NCBI RefSeq assembly: GCF_040807025.1 | Contig: NC_090951.1 | Location: 30,159,573 to 30,223,572, forward strand | Direction: 5' to 3' | Length of the DNA stretch: 64,000 bases | Source of the DNA: Struthio camelus | Taxonomy: Eukaryota; Chordata; Aves; Struthioniformes; Struthionidae | The notes under the pieces: generated by a model | Database searches by the model: none | What the model was told of the DNA's origin: nothing | Seen by the model: only the letters and a program-made list of their open reading frames with translations | Shown: positions 10,101 through 18,500 of the stretch, piece by piece | Numbering within the stretch: the first letter of the stretch is position 1 | Layout: each line of letters opens with the position of its first letter | Program-made: the position numbers and the translations under genes

Positions 10101-12691
10101 AACTCCTGAAGGAGCTGGAGAGGGAATGCACAACAATGTTACCCCAGAATATTATTAACATTTAAGAACTAGGTTGCAAACGTCCATTCTTCAGAGATTT
10201 GGAGGGTATAAACTGTGACTCCACAAACTACCTCACCCAATTTCTCAGTCCTGATGTATTAACAGACTGAAGGTTCACATTGCTTCTGCTGTATAACCTG
10301 TTAAGGCAAATAAGCCAAAGCTAACAGTGCAATTTCAAAACCAGTGGCAAAATTCTGACTCCAGAAGAGCATTATTAATGAATAATATCAATAACCGTAT
10401 TCAAAATGTCATATAGTGTAGCGCTCTTTTAAAATTAAGACCATTATCAGATTGACCTATCAGCAGGATATGAACGTATTCACATAGATGTTTACCTAAA
10501 ATTTACTTGGTCTTACGCTATAGTTCTTGTACATAGCACCTGTCCTGATAGCAGGTCAAGCATGTAAAAGTGTTGTCATTTTGTGGGAAAGCTAAGATGT
10601 CTTTTTTCTGTTTTTTGTTTTTTGGAAGGTGCTAGAAATTTTGAAGATCCGTGAGGATGAAGAAGCAGACATCAAATTGACGGTTTCAATTTATGATACA
10701 GAGCGGAATGAAAAGAGAAGACAAGAGTATGAAGCCACGGTAGGTAGACGTCATCAATCCCAGTATTTATTACACATACAAAGGAAACCCAGAGTAAGGT
10801 TTTCTTTCTAAGGAATTCTCTCCGAAGAACTTCTACTATTATTAAAACATAGTGGACCAAATCCCTAACAAGTTTAAAGGCAGCACAGCTTCAGTTGATT
10901 TCAGGTGAAAATATAACATGGTCATGCCATGACCTTCTGTCTTGCTGGAAAAAACACACATCACAGAGAAAATCTGTAAGTTTATTTTTTTAGTTAATAA
11001 AGAAAAAAATTAACAAGGATTAGTTCATTATAATAGGGATTATGGGAGGACTGTGGTAACTGAATCCAAGCTGCACCTTTACAAACAAGGATCATTTTGT
11101 TAGGAAAATAAGCACTTCTTAGGGTAAATTTTATTCAGCTATGGCTCAGATATTTACTTGGTTTTCATTATTACTTGCAAAGTTGATTTTGTTCCAGGGT
11201 ACCTCTTGAGGAATTAATGGCTTATGAACATTCTGAACAAATGTAAAAAGATTCTGGAATAATTATTTGTAATTTGTCAAGGTCTCCAGAATGTTTCTTC
11301 TGGATGATTTGGACAGAGGTCTCCTGAACAGAGTTTATAAAAGGCAATACTAGGTTTTACATGCCAAACACATCTGGCATGAAACAAAAATAGAGGGAAA
11401 GATTCAAGAACCAGCTATTTGCCAGCCAGCAGGTTAATATCACTCAATATCCACTCCGTGGACAATACTTTCTTCGGAAGAGATATCTCCACAATCAAGG
11501 AAAACAGGAGAGATGTTAAAAAGCACAGTAGAAAGTAAACTATGGAATAAAAATCATACTGGGAAAGAGTTAGTATGATACAGCTAATGAAAAGCAGTAA
11601 TTAATTTTGGTCAGACTGTAAGAAAAAGAAACATTAATATTTCCTTCATAGCAGGGTATAAGAGTTTTGGCCTTTGCTCTTATTTTGCCTTATCACAGGA
11701 TGTTTGGGACACAAGTGAATGGGATCATGACTCTTTTCATCCTTTCCCCTCCAGGATGATTTAATGGAGGATGACCTCCTGGGACAAGAGGAGCAGGACC
11801 TGGATTACCTAGCACCTTTTCTGATTCAAATTGGCAATATAGAGAAAATGAGCAAGTGGCAGGCCTTGCGTCTCAGGGAAGACTGCCTGACTGATTTTAA
11901 GCGTCGTCTCACTGACAAGGCCAACGTCATCCAAGCTCACTTACAAAAGGTATCCCCAGCCTTGTGCTGGGATGTGCATGTTACGGGAGCGTCTTTTGCT
12001 CTGGCAGGAGGGTAACACATATTTCTTAATTTTGAGAACAGGCAAGAAACAAGACTCCTTTGATTACTTTAAGAGAGCTATAAACATGCCTTTATATTTT
12101 TCTGTCTTTAGATAGAAAGTGAGATCAAATGATGGAATAGCCCTAGGGTCAAATTTGGTTCCTGTTTTGGAAATAAGATGACTGTTATTTATGGCTTCCT
12201 TCAGCTTGGCTTCCCGAACTTTGAGTTGCACTTTTGTGTATTTTTGCTCCACACTCTCCTGTCTATTCCCCCAATTTCTTGTTGCTCACTCCCCATCAGG
12301 AGGTAGAGGAGCTGCAGAAGAAGGATCAGTGGTATCAGGAAAACCAGAATCAGCTCAGCATGGAGGACGAAGCTGACTTCTTAGCCTATTGCTCTGAAAC
12401 CATGTTCCGTATCCGCGTTCTAGCCTTGAGGCTCAAGAGGTAATGGGAAAGAATGACTGACTGAATACAATGTCTAGGGGTGCAGAGGAGATCTACAAGT
12501 TAACACTCCCAGAAACTCAGCACTGAAGGTATTCTGTAAAATATTCTATTCTATGCCCTGCTACCGTTTTTGTCTGACATTCCTCCCCTTCTTGTCTTAG
12601 GGAAAAACAGGTGGCACCACAGAAATACCTTGCTCTCGAAGAAAAACTGCGCAAGGACCCTCGCCTAAAAGTGCACCTCAGTCATCCCTGA
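992..12691 (+). CDS. DRC7: DRC7 (CCDC135), dynein regulatory complex subunit 7, 3' part of gene, 14 exons
   Basis: Subunit of the nexin-dynein regulatory complex, which links outer doublets and controls dynein in motile cilia and sperm flagella. Fourteen exons joined through GT-AG introns give one open frame of about 723 residues. In order they hold a transglutaminase/papain-like segment (GNCFDFS, GYDAYCVNGY, then GLRVHAWVLVLSGKREVPE), an acidic linker, a middle domain (YKKAKLEKW, EWFKNREDML, EARVDGLQKR) and a coiled-coil C-terminus (LEILKIREDEEAD, QDLDYLAPFL, KKDQWYQENQ) ending at TGA 12689-12691. The human protein, as I recall it, is 874 residues, so the first roughly 180 codons lie upstream of the window. 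KATNB1 follows on the same strand after a gap of about 1.3 kb to its CpG island. The presumed catalytic Asp of the protease-like fold reads Asn here (2414-2416). Identity is very secure; exact exon edges were inferred by eye. Confidence 0.96.
1552..1815 (+). repeat. Three tandem copies of an 88-bp unit in a DRC7 intron
   Basis: Units start at 1552, 1640 and 1728 with ACTAGGCCC and are nearly identical; copy 3 has AAGGCACC where the first two have AAGGTACC. Each unit contains a pyrimidine-rich run followed by GGGTTTCACAG, which resembles a 3' splice site. The last unit ends 21 bases before the accepted start of the next exon. Confidence 0.95.
1837..2049 (+). CDS. DRC7: DRC7 exon b (charged helical linker)
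   Basis: Seventy-one codons rich in Lys and Glu (KKEAETEAAREKKEREEEE), as in the family's charged linker. The donor is CAG|GTAGTG. The acceptor is placed at GGAGGCAG|GTTCC; an earlier AG at 1810 in the 88-bp repeat could also be used. The exon carries a run of nine C (1882-1890) in coding sequence. Confidence 0.85.
2312..2530 (+). CDS. DRC7: DRC7 exon c (presumed His and third-residue motif)
   Basis: Seventy-three codons, phase 0 at both ends; acceptor CTCTACAG|GAAATG, donor AAG|GTAACC. It encodes GLRVHAWVLVLSGKREVPE and FFINPFTG, then FLGIESVWNHRNYWVNMQDCW. The human protein as recalled has FFIDPFTG, so the residue at 2414-2416 is changed to Asn. Confidence 0.95.
3384..3512 (+). CDS. DRC7: DRC7 exon d
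   Basis: Forty-three codons, acceptor GGCCTAG|GATCTC, donor GTG|GTGAGT. It encodes DLIFDLGDPVRWEFMLL followed by an acidic stretch (DVEEDEELFD). This matches the conserved block after the protease-like fold and the start of the variable acidic loop. Confidence 0.94.
3911..3926 (+). repeat. (CT)n microsatellite
   Basis: A short CT dinucleotide run in a DRC7 intron, with an A14-type run nearby at about 4023-4037. No function is apparent. Confidence 0.8.
4552..4624 (+). CDS. DRC7: DRC7 exon e
   Basis: Acceptor TTCAACAG|GAAAAA, donor AGAG|GTACTT, ending in phase 1. It encodes RRFDMPPSWVAPIQISP, matching the family motif FDMPxSWV. Confidence 0.93.
5157..5285 (+). CDS. DRC7: DRC7 exon f
   Basis: Acceptor CACTGCAG|AATTTG, donor CACACT|GTAAGA. 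It encodes EFETRSPQGRKVILYKKAK and LEKWRPYLNRNGLVQRL, a strongly conserved block. Phases 1 in and 1 out are consistent with both neighbours. Confidence 0.94.
6216..6344 (+). CDS. DRC7: DRC7 exon g
   Basis: Acceptor CCTTCCAG|ATACCA, donor TTAAAG|GTATTC. It encodes VKEWFKNREDMLDMREVN and ends HPGHLLGLK. A closer GT at 6336 is rejected because only the 6344 donor restores the conserved LK-A-H-Y/S joint with the next exon. Confidence 0.92.
6989..7215 (+). CDS. DRC7: DRC7 exon h
   Basis: Acceptor GTCCTTAG|CGCACA, donor ATAGTG|GTACGG. It encodes EFYNEARVDGLQKR, MTEYFTGRDDFLYFRH and FGKRVKKIHVAG, all recognisable against the vertebrate protein. Confidence 0.94.
8103..8318 (+). CDS. DRC7: DRC7 exon i
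   Basis: Seventy-two codons, phase 0; acceptor CTCATTAG|CAAATC, donor CAG|GTACAG. It encodes DEDVAERIFLITEERINL, ITASKKNFL and KGNEIIMTPETCITYQ. Confidence 0.94.
8891..8902 (+). repeat. Poly-G run in a DRC7 intron
   Basis: Twelve consecutive G after CATGT. It is one of several long G homopolymers in the window. Confidence 0.9.
9390..9500 (+). CDS. DRC7: DRC7 exon j (coiled coil)
   Basis: Thirty-seven codons; acceptor TCCTTCCAG|GTGGGA, donor GAG|GTAAGA. It encodes KKLLHLYKLLQKLIEEEKQ and HEVWESATE, a heptad-rich helix. Confidence 0.93.
10629..10739 (+). CDS. DRC7: DRC7 exon k
   Basis: Thirty-seven codons; the acceptor after a T-rich tract ends GGAAG|GTGCTA and the donor is ACG|GTAGGT. It encodes VLEILKIREDEEAD and LTVSIYDTERNEKRR, matching the family motif. 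Confidence 0.93.
11755..11949 (+). CDS. DRC7: DRC7 exon l
   Basis: Sixty-five codons; acceptor CCCTCCAG|GATGAT, donor AAG|GTATCC. It encodes EEQDLDYLAPFLIQI, WQALRLREDCLTDFKRRL and KANVIQAHLQK, a highly conserved C-terminal block. Confidence 0.95.
12300..12439 (+). CDS. DRC7: DRC7 exon m
   Basis: Acceptor CCCATCAG|GAGGTA, donor AAGAG|GTAATG, ending in phase 2. It encodes EVEELQKKDQWYQENQNQL and AYCSETMFRIRVLALRL. Confidence 0.95.
12601..12691 (+). CDS. DRC7: DRC7 terminal coding exon
   Basis: Acceptor TTGTCTTAG|GGAAAA. It encodes QVAPQKYLALEEKLRKDPRL and then a short tail, KVHLSHP, before TGA at 12689. The tail differs from the human C-terminus as I recall it, so the last residues appear lineage-specific. 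Confidence 0.94.
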
Positions 12692-12881
12692 TTTCTCCTT
12701 TATTCTCTCACACCCGACACTGGAAATCAGTGTTGAAGCCTGTTACAAATGCCCTCAAAAAACATAGAAAGGTTTTCCTACATGCCTTCAACAAATCATT
12801 TGTTACTTAACTAATTAGATTCTGCTAAAAGTCTTTCTGCGGCTTTCTCCAGAATTTGTTGGGATCCTCATTGTAGAGAAT

Positions 12882-12887
12882 ATTAAA
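12882..12887 (+). terminator. DRC7: Putative DRC7 polyadenylation signal ATTAAA
   Basis: ATTAAA lies about 190 bases after the stop codon and is followed by T-rich sequence. No AATAAA was seen closer to the stop. Use of this site is inferred. Confidence 0.5.
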
Positions 12888-12899
12888 CCCAAAGTACTT

Positions 12900-13980
12900 T
12901 AATTCTTATTTTTAGTACTTTATTTCCAAATAAGTTGCCTTTGACAGAATTTTTTTTGTTAGCTGTTTTCCTAGTGACATTTTTCTTGCATTAACTTGTA
13001 CCACTACACTCTCTCTTTCTTTTCCCTCTTTTAAGGCCCACCTATAACTACGTCAAAAGTCTGTAGGAATGCAAGCTGTCTTCTCATGCAACATATGCAG
13101 TGTTGAACACTGCAGTCTGAATGACAGCTTACCTTTAGGTTCTGCTTCAGAAGTTGCTACAACGTTATGTATTCTGTATTGTAGACCTTTTCTTCCTGAA
13201 ACTTGCTCCCTAACTGCTGACACCAGGAGCAGCATTATTTAGGAATGTTGGTTCTTTTACATTCCAATGGTATCGTAATTATAATCTCATCTTATAAGCA
13301 GTACAAGCAAAGATTTTTAACCTGTCAGCTCTCAACAAATATAAAAATTCTTTGATCTCATTTAGAGCTATTAACTACAAAAACCAGCAAAGACTAATAC
13401 TTAAATTGACCAATTTTGAATTTTAACGTCTTTAGTTTTCTCTCTGAATGTCTCTAATCACTGTTCACAATTGTTGGCAGACAGGGTGAAAAATCAAGAG
13501 GAACACAAAAAGCATTTCAGATCAAAGGAGTTTTGGTTAATAATCATTCTCTGAGATCCCCAAATGGAAACCACGACGGGCATGCCACATATTAGTATTT
13601 TTGCAAGTTCCTGAACCTGATAAGACTACAACTTTGTATGGCACCTATAGCACATCAGGCACCTTAAACACTTTACAGATTTTAGCTACAGTTCCAAACA
13701 ACTGGAGTCTTCAAGGAATGACCTATAATTAGGATCTTTAACAAAGCCTACACTCATTGCAGTTGCAGGGAAGCAGAAACATGCTTTTGTTGTAATACAG
13801 TAGGACATTATACCTGATATACAGCACTAACCACAGCAGGTTAACTTCTTGTGTTATGGTAGCTCTCCATTTTAAGTGTTATAGAAATACTAAGGGGCTT
13901 TTACGGAGAAATCCCCAGTAGACATGATGTAACTTGATTTCAGAAGGACTTTGAGAGCACCTGGTAAGCACTGTCCTGAG
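12900..13980. other. Spacer between DRC7 and the KATNB1 CpG island
   Basis: AT-rich sequence with no supported exon, RNA gene or recognised transposon. GC content rises sharply at about 13,990. Confidence 0.6.
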
Positions 13981-14360
13981 TGAAAAGAGAAAAGCGAGCC
14001 GAGGCCGCGGCAAGACAGACACAGGGCGGCTAGCGAGGCCCTGAGCAGGTGCCAGCGCTGCCTGGCGAAAAGCCGCGCCGGGGGGGGGGGAGGGGGGGGG
14101 CCCAGCCGGGTCCCCGGGAGGCCCGCTCCCACCGCAGCCGCGCCAGCGGCACCCGAGGACGGAAGACATCCCGCAGGGACGCCCAGCGCGGAGCCCCGGG
14201 CAGGGCCCCAGGGCGGCCGCAGCGCTCCGAGGCGCAGGAGCCCGGCAAGGACCTGCCGGCCGCCGCCTCCCCTGCCGCGCCGGCCGCACAGAGGCCGAGG
14301 CCCCACCGCAAAATGGCGGCAATACAGCTTCAGCGCGCCGCTGAACCGATCGCCCTCCTC

Positions 14361-14586
14361 ATTGGCTGAGGTCGAAGGGCTTCGCCAAGAAGCTGCGTGG
14401 TGAATGGCCAGCAGCTCTGCGGTTGCTGAGGCAACCCCCCCCCACTTCCCATTGGCCGAGCCTGTTCACGGAGGCCGGGCAACCGCGCCACTAGGCGGTG
14501 TTGAAGAGCGGGGGGGGGGCTCAGCGGCGCCTTGGATTGGCCGGGGCGCGGGGGTGGGCCCGGATGAGGGCGGCGGCCGCGATTGG
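14361..14586 (+). promoter_or_regulatory. KATNB1: Array of four inverted CCAAT (NF-Y type) boxes
   Basis: ATTGG occurs at 14361-14365, 14451-14455, 14536-14540 and 14582-14586, all in the same orientation. NF-Y sites of this kind usually lie 50-150 bp before a TSS, so transcription probably begins at about 14,630-14,700. NF-Y binding itself is inferred. Confidence 0.6.
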
Positions 14587-14629
14587 GCGGCGGGCGGGCG
14601 GGGGCGGGGCGCGGGCCGAGGTTTGTTGT

Positions 14630-14731
14630 GCGGGGCCGGTTGTCAGGCAGCGGCGCGGGGGGATGGGCGCGGGCGGCGGCGGGAGCAGCGGGGCCCGCGC
14701 GGGGGAGCCGCCGCCGCCGCCGGCGCCGCAG
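14630..14731 (+). other. KATNB1: Possible KATNB1 non-coding first exon
   Basis: A donor-like GCCGCAG|GTAGAG at 14731/14732 lies just downstream of the CCAAT array and could end a non-coding first exon that splices to 15236. The 5' edge is a guess, and another GT near 14901 is possible. Confidence 0.35.
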
Positions 14732-15235
14732 GTAGAGCCGGGCGGGGGCGGCTCCCGGCGGGCGGGGGCGCTGCGGGGGGCCCAGCTTCGGGCGGGCGGC
14801 GCCGGGCCGCGGGCGCGCAGCGGCGCGGGGGCGGCTGGGCCCCGCCGGCCGCCGCGGCCGCCGCTCAAACGAACACCGGCCGCCGCCCGCTCGTCGTAGG
14901 CCGGTGTAAACGGCGGGCAGAGCGGCCCCGGTGCGGCCGAGGCGGCCTGAGAAGCACTGGCCTCCCTCCCTTCCCTGCCCCGACCCCCAGGAAGCCTCCG
15001 CAGGGGCGCCCCGTGGACCCGCTGTAATTACTGTCATGGTCGTTACCGTGGCAGGGCCAGACCGCGTTAGCTTCGCCGTCATCCTGCTCTGCCGCCGGGC
15101 TTGAGGCTGGCGGCAGGGTGGCTCCCCTGTCACTGTGCTTGCCGCTGGCTTGGCGCTGACCTTCCCGCTCAGCGGAAGAGCACTGCAGGGGAGGGGATGG
15201 TACTGTAACCCTGATGAGTCTTTTTTCCACTTCAG

Positions 15236-15534
15236 GCCCGTGTCATGTTGATCCAGATGAAGATTAAGTCCAAACTGAAGATCTGGTCGGTGACAGGAGA
15301 AAGGCAGTTGTTCTGGATGCGCTAGGATACGTCTTTTGAAAGAGGAGGCTCATCAGGCTGGATGCGTCTAAGCAGATCAAAAGGCGGCAGCTGAGGCTGG
15401 GGGGTTGAGCCCCACACAAATCTAGATAGTGGAGCTTTGCTGGGAGGAAGAAGGCACTTCTCCTGTGGCTGTCAGAAAAGCATCACACTAAGAGATGGCA
15501 GTGTCTGTCACCACTAAGACAGCATGGAAGCTGC
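15236..15534 (+). CDS. KATNB1: KATNB1 exon 2: 5' leader plus first 13 codons
   Basis: Acceptor TCCACTTCAG|GCCCG; coding starts at 15495 and the donor is CTGC|GTGAGT (phase 1). It encodes [13 protein letters not shown]. The start has G at -3 and +4. The leader part contains upstream ORFs at 15245-15325 and 15362-15394. Confidence 0.9.
15245..15325 (+). promoter_or_regulatory. KATNB1: 26-codon upstream ORF in KATNB1 leader
   Basis: ATG at 15245 opens a basic, Trp-containing frame (starting MLIQMKIKSKLKIW) and stops at TAG 15323-15325, 169 bases before the main ATG. A second in-frame ATG is at 15257. A separate 10-codon uORF lies at 15362-15394. Neither overlaps the main frame, so translation would need leaky scanning or reinitiation. 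Confidence 0.55.
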
Positions 15535-18500
15535 GTGAGTGTCTCAGGCTTCTCTCCTGTCCTTTATGAAGTAGAACAGAGGAGTTTTCTCAACTGACAA
15601 GGGGGAAGAGAGAGACTATTTGTGATATGAATGAGCTACTTTCTTCCTTGAGTATGAAAGCCATATCTCCCTTTCTAAGTTGAGGAGTGTTTCAAAAAGT
15701 GTTTTTGAAAAGGACTGAAGCAACATAGTGGAGAAGTATAGGACCTTGTCATTACTATTTTCAAAGGGTAATGAATGGTCTGTATTTTTTCTGATTAGTT
15801 TTTGAAATGCTCTCCTAAATTTCTAGTAAGCAAAACCCATGTGACTCTACTGCAGTACAATAACAGCCAAGGAACCGATTGAAAACCATATAGAGCCCAG
15901 CTTGCTGTGGAGAGTTCTCTAGGTATTGTGTTAGCTGGTTTGGGGTTGCTCTTCATTTGTTACAGAAGGTATACCAAATTCTTTGCTGCAGGAGGGATAG
16001 GGTGATCTTTGCAGGACCTGAATGTCTCAGTCTCTTGAAATTGCTTTATAAGAGACAGTACGAATCTACTGCTTTTACTTTCATTATTTTTCCTTAGAAA
16101 GAGCAGTAAACAGTAACTAATTGTCAGTTTCTGATTGCTTTTCTGGTCACTGACTGGTAATTTTATAGGAGCTGCGAAGGAGTTGTTAGGAGCAACGGGA
16201 AGTAAATGGTTGCTCAGAAATGTGCGTTTTAGGCCAGTGATTTGAGGCCTAGCAGAAATATAGTAACATTGACTGGCAATACATTAATGGGCCTGAGGTG
16301 ATTGACTTTGTTAATATATGATAACTAATTATGTATAGTAGCGAACCCTTGCAGTATAGCCAGTATTGATCATTTCATGTGTTTTTGAGCAGAAAACCAG
16401 TTTGTGATGTTTTTCCGTTCCTGAAGCTCCCAAGTTACAGGAAAAGTTGGAATTTGGTCTCAAATCGCCATTCTGTTTAAGTGGACAGAAGCTCTTGATC
16501 TTGTTTTACTGTCCTTTTCAGAGTAAGCAGCATTCTGAGTGTTAGAAAATGTTTTAATGATGTTGATTAGGAGTTTCCTATCACTGGGCTGGTGAGTGAT
16601 AGCCAGTGATGATGCTTCATGAAAAAGGTTTGTGGGTTTAAGTAAATTGACACTTCCCTGGGGGAGAGGGTGGTGCTGCCTGGCCCAGGCTGGCATGAGG
16701 TTATAAGCTGGCTTTTATAAACACAGGGTTTAGTGCTTCAGCAATGACTCTTAAACTTCTAATATATTATTAAGAACAAAATCAAGAGAAGGAAAAGGTG
16801 GAACTGCTGACACACTCATTTTAACAGCAGTGCTCAGCGTATATACTTTCAATTTTAAATAGTCAGCTGGTCCCTTAATACTAATTGTATTGATTGTTAC
16901 CTTCAATTTCATCTATGCTTACATATTTTCCTGTTGCATTGTCATACAGAAGATTAGTCTTTCAACACAGTGCAAGTACATTTTCAGATTTGCCCTTCTC
17001 ATTTAATTTACAGTCCAGCTGCCTTTATAATTTGAAAGATGTTGGTCCAGCTGAAGTGAAAGTTGCGCAGTCTTGCTTTCAAAAAAGCACTCTTGACAGC
17101 CTCAGATCAAAATACCTATAATTATTATTGCTGCAGTCCTAATGTCCCTTTGGATTAGTGTCTCATGTTAAAATCATCAGATTGTTCCTCCCACTAAAAC
17201 AATCTGAACAAAAGCTGAATTGATTACTACCTAGCCTTTTTGCGAACAAATTTTGTAAGTATTATGCATGCACATCTGGTGGACTTTCACAGAAGAGAAC
17301 TGTAAGAGGAAGAAATTGGTAAATACGTTTGACAAAAGTTCCTGCCAAAAATTGGGGTGGATTTTACAATTCCTTATGAAAACAGATATCTCTGCAAAGA
17401 TGCCCTTGTTTGGCTTCTCCTTACCCCCAAATTTGTTTCTTTATAGTAAGACTTCCCTCAAGTTCTGTCATTGTGAAGCCCTCACAATATCAAGCCTTTC
17501 CTTCAGCCTCCAGCTTTTTAAGTCTTTTAAAATTATTTGCATTTGTTCTTTTCTGCCCTTTAAAATATGTATTCATCCTTCCTTTGCTGCTGTTTCACAC
17601 TGTCTGCATTGTTAAATTTCACCTGGGTAACATAGTGGGAATGTAGCAAAGCCTCTGCCAAAGCTCAGAGAAGGGAGCTCCACCTATCCCCGATGCTGAG
17701 TCTGACTTTTTTTCTCTGTTAGGCAACAAACTGTACTGCTGTTAATCTCCCAGTTCCTCTCAGGTTAGACAGTCTTCTGCTGCTTACTAGAACAGTGTTG
17801 GAGGGCCTTTCTCTAGATGGTTGTGGCTGCTTCATATCATTCCAACTTCTGAAACAGCTCAGCTTACTGAAACCCACCCAAGTATAGAAGGTAAAGCAGC
17901 TTCTGTAAGCAGGTTGCTACAGTCGAGCAAATCTTCTTAAAGAGCTACTGAGTTGCTACTAGTGAGAGAAGATGCTGTTGTAAGTGACGTGCATGCTGGA
18001 GTCGCAAAGAGCGGTCAGCAGTGTCTTGAATACAGCAGACAGAGCCAAGGAGGACTGTTTCAAGCAAGATAATAGTATGACTTCTTATCTGAACTCTGGG
18101 TTGCTGCAGCTTGTCCAATGGGAACTGGGAAGTTTTTCTGGAAAGAGAAAGTTCTTAGCCCTCTGGGAGGGATGGGATGGAAGATGTTTATATCAGTCTG
18201 TAATGACTGTTTGCTTGCTTTGTTTTGTGCAGAAGAGATCACAGCTCACAGCAGCAATGTGTCCTCACTAGTCCTGGGGAAAAGTTCAGGCCGGCTGCTG
18301 GCAACTGGAGGAGATGACTGTCGGGTCAACATATGGTCAGTTAACAAGCCCAACTGCATCATGGTAAGGACTGGTCTGTTTTCAACTTTTGGGAGATGGG
18401 AATACTAATTCTGAGATGTGGAGGGTGGGAAAGGAGGAAAAAGATGTTTGGGTTGTAGCTTGTGCAACGGTTGAATAGAGTTTACCAACAGAAAGTGGGA

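Larger units (their letters stand above)
13990..15130 (+). promoter_or_regulatory. KATNB1: CpG island promoter of KATNB1
   Basis: About 1.1 kb of very GC- and CpG-rich sequence between AT-rich flanks, just before the KATNB1 leader exon. It holds four ATTGG (inverted CCAAT) boxes at 14361, 14451, 14536 and 14582, a YY1-like AAAATGGCGGC at 14310-14320, GC boxes near 14595-14605, and G-runs at 14080-14100 (G11-A-G9) and 14510-14519. There is no TATA box. Long open frames on both strands here are stop-poor GC artefacts. Confidence 0.85.

Noticed and set aside
14330-15133. 207- and 267-codon ORFs in the KATNB1 CpG island
   Set aside because: GC-rich promoter sequence with no stop codons; compositionally biased peptides; opposite-strand frames equally open.
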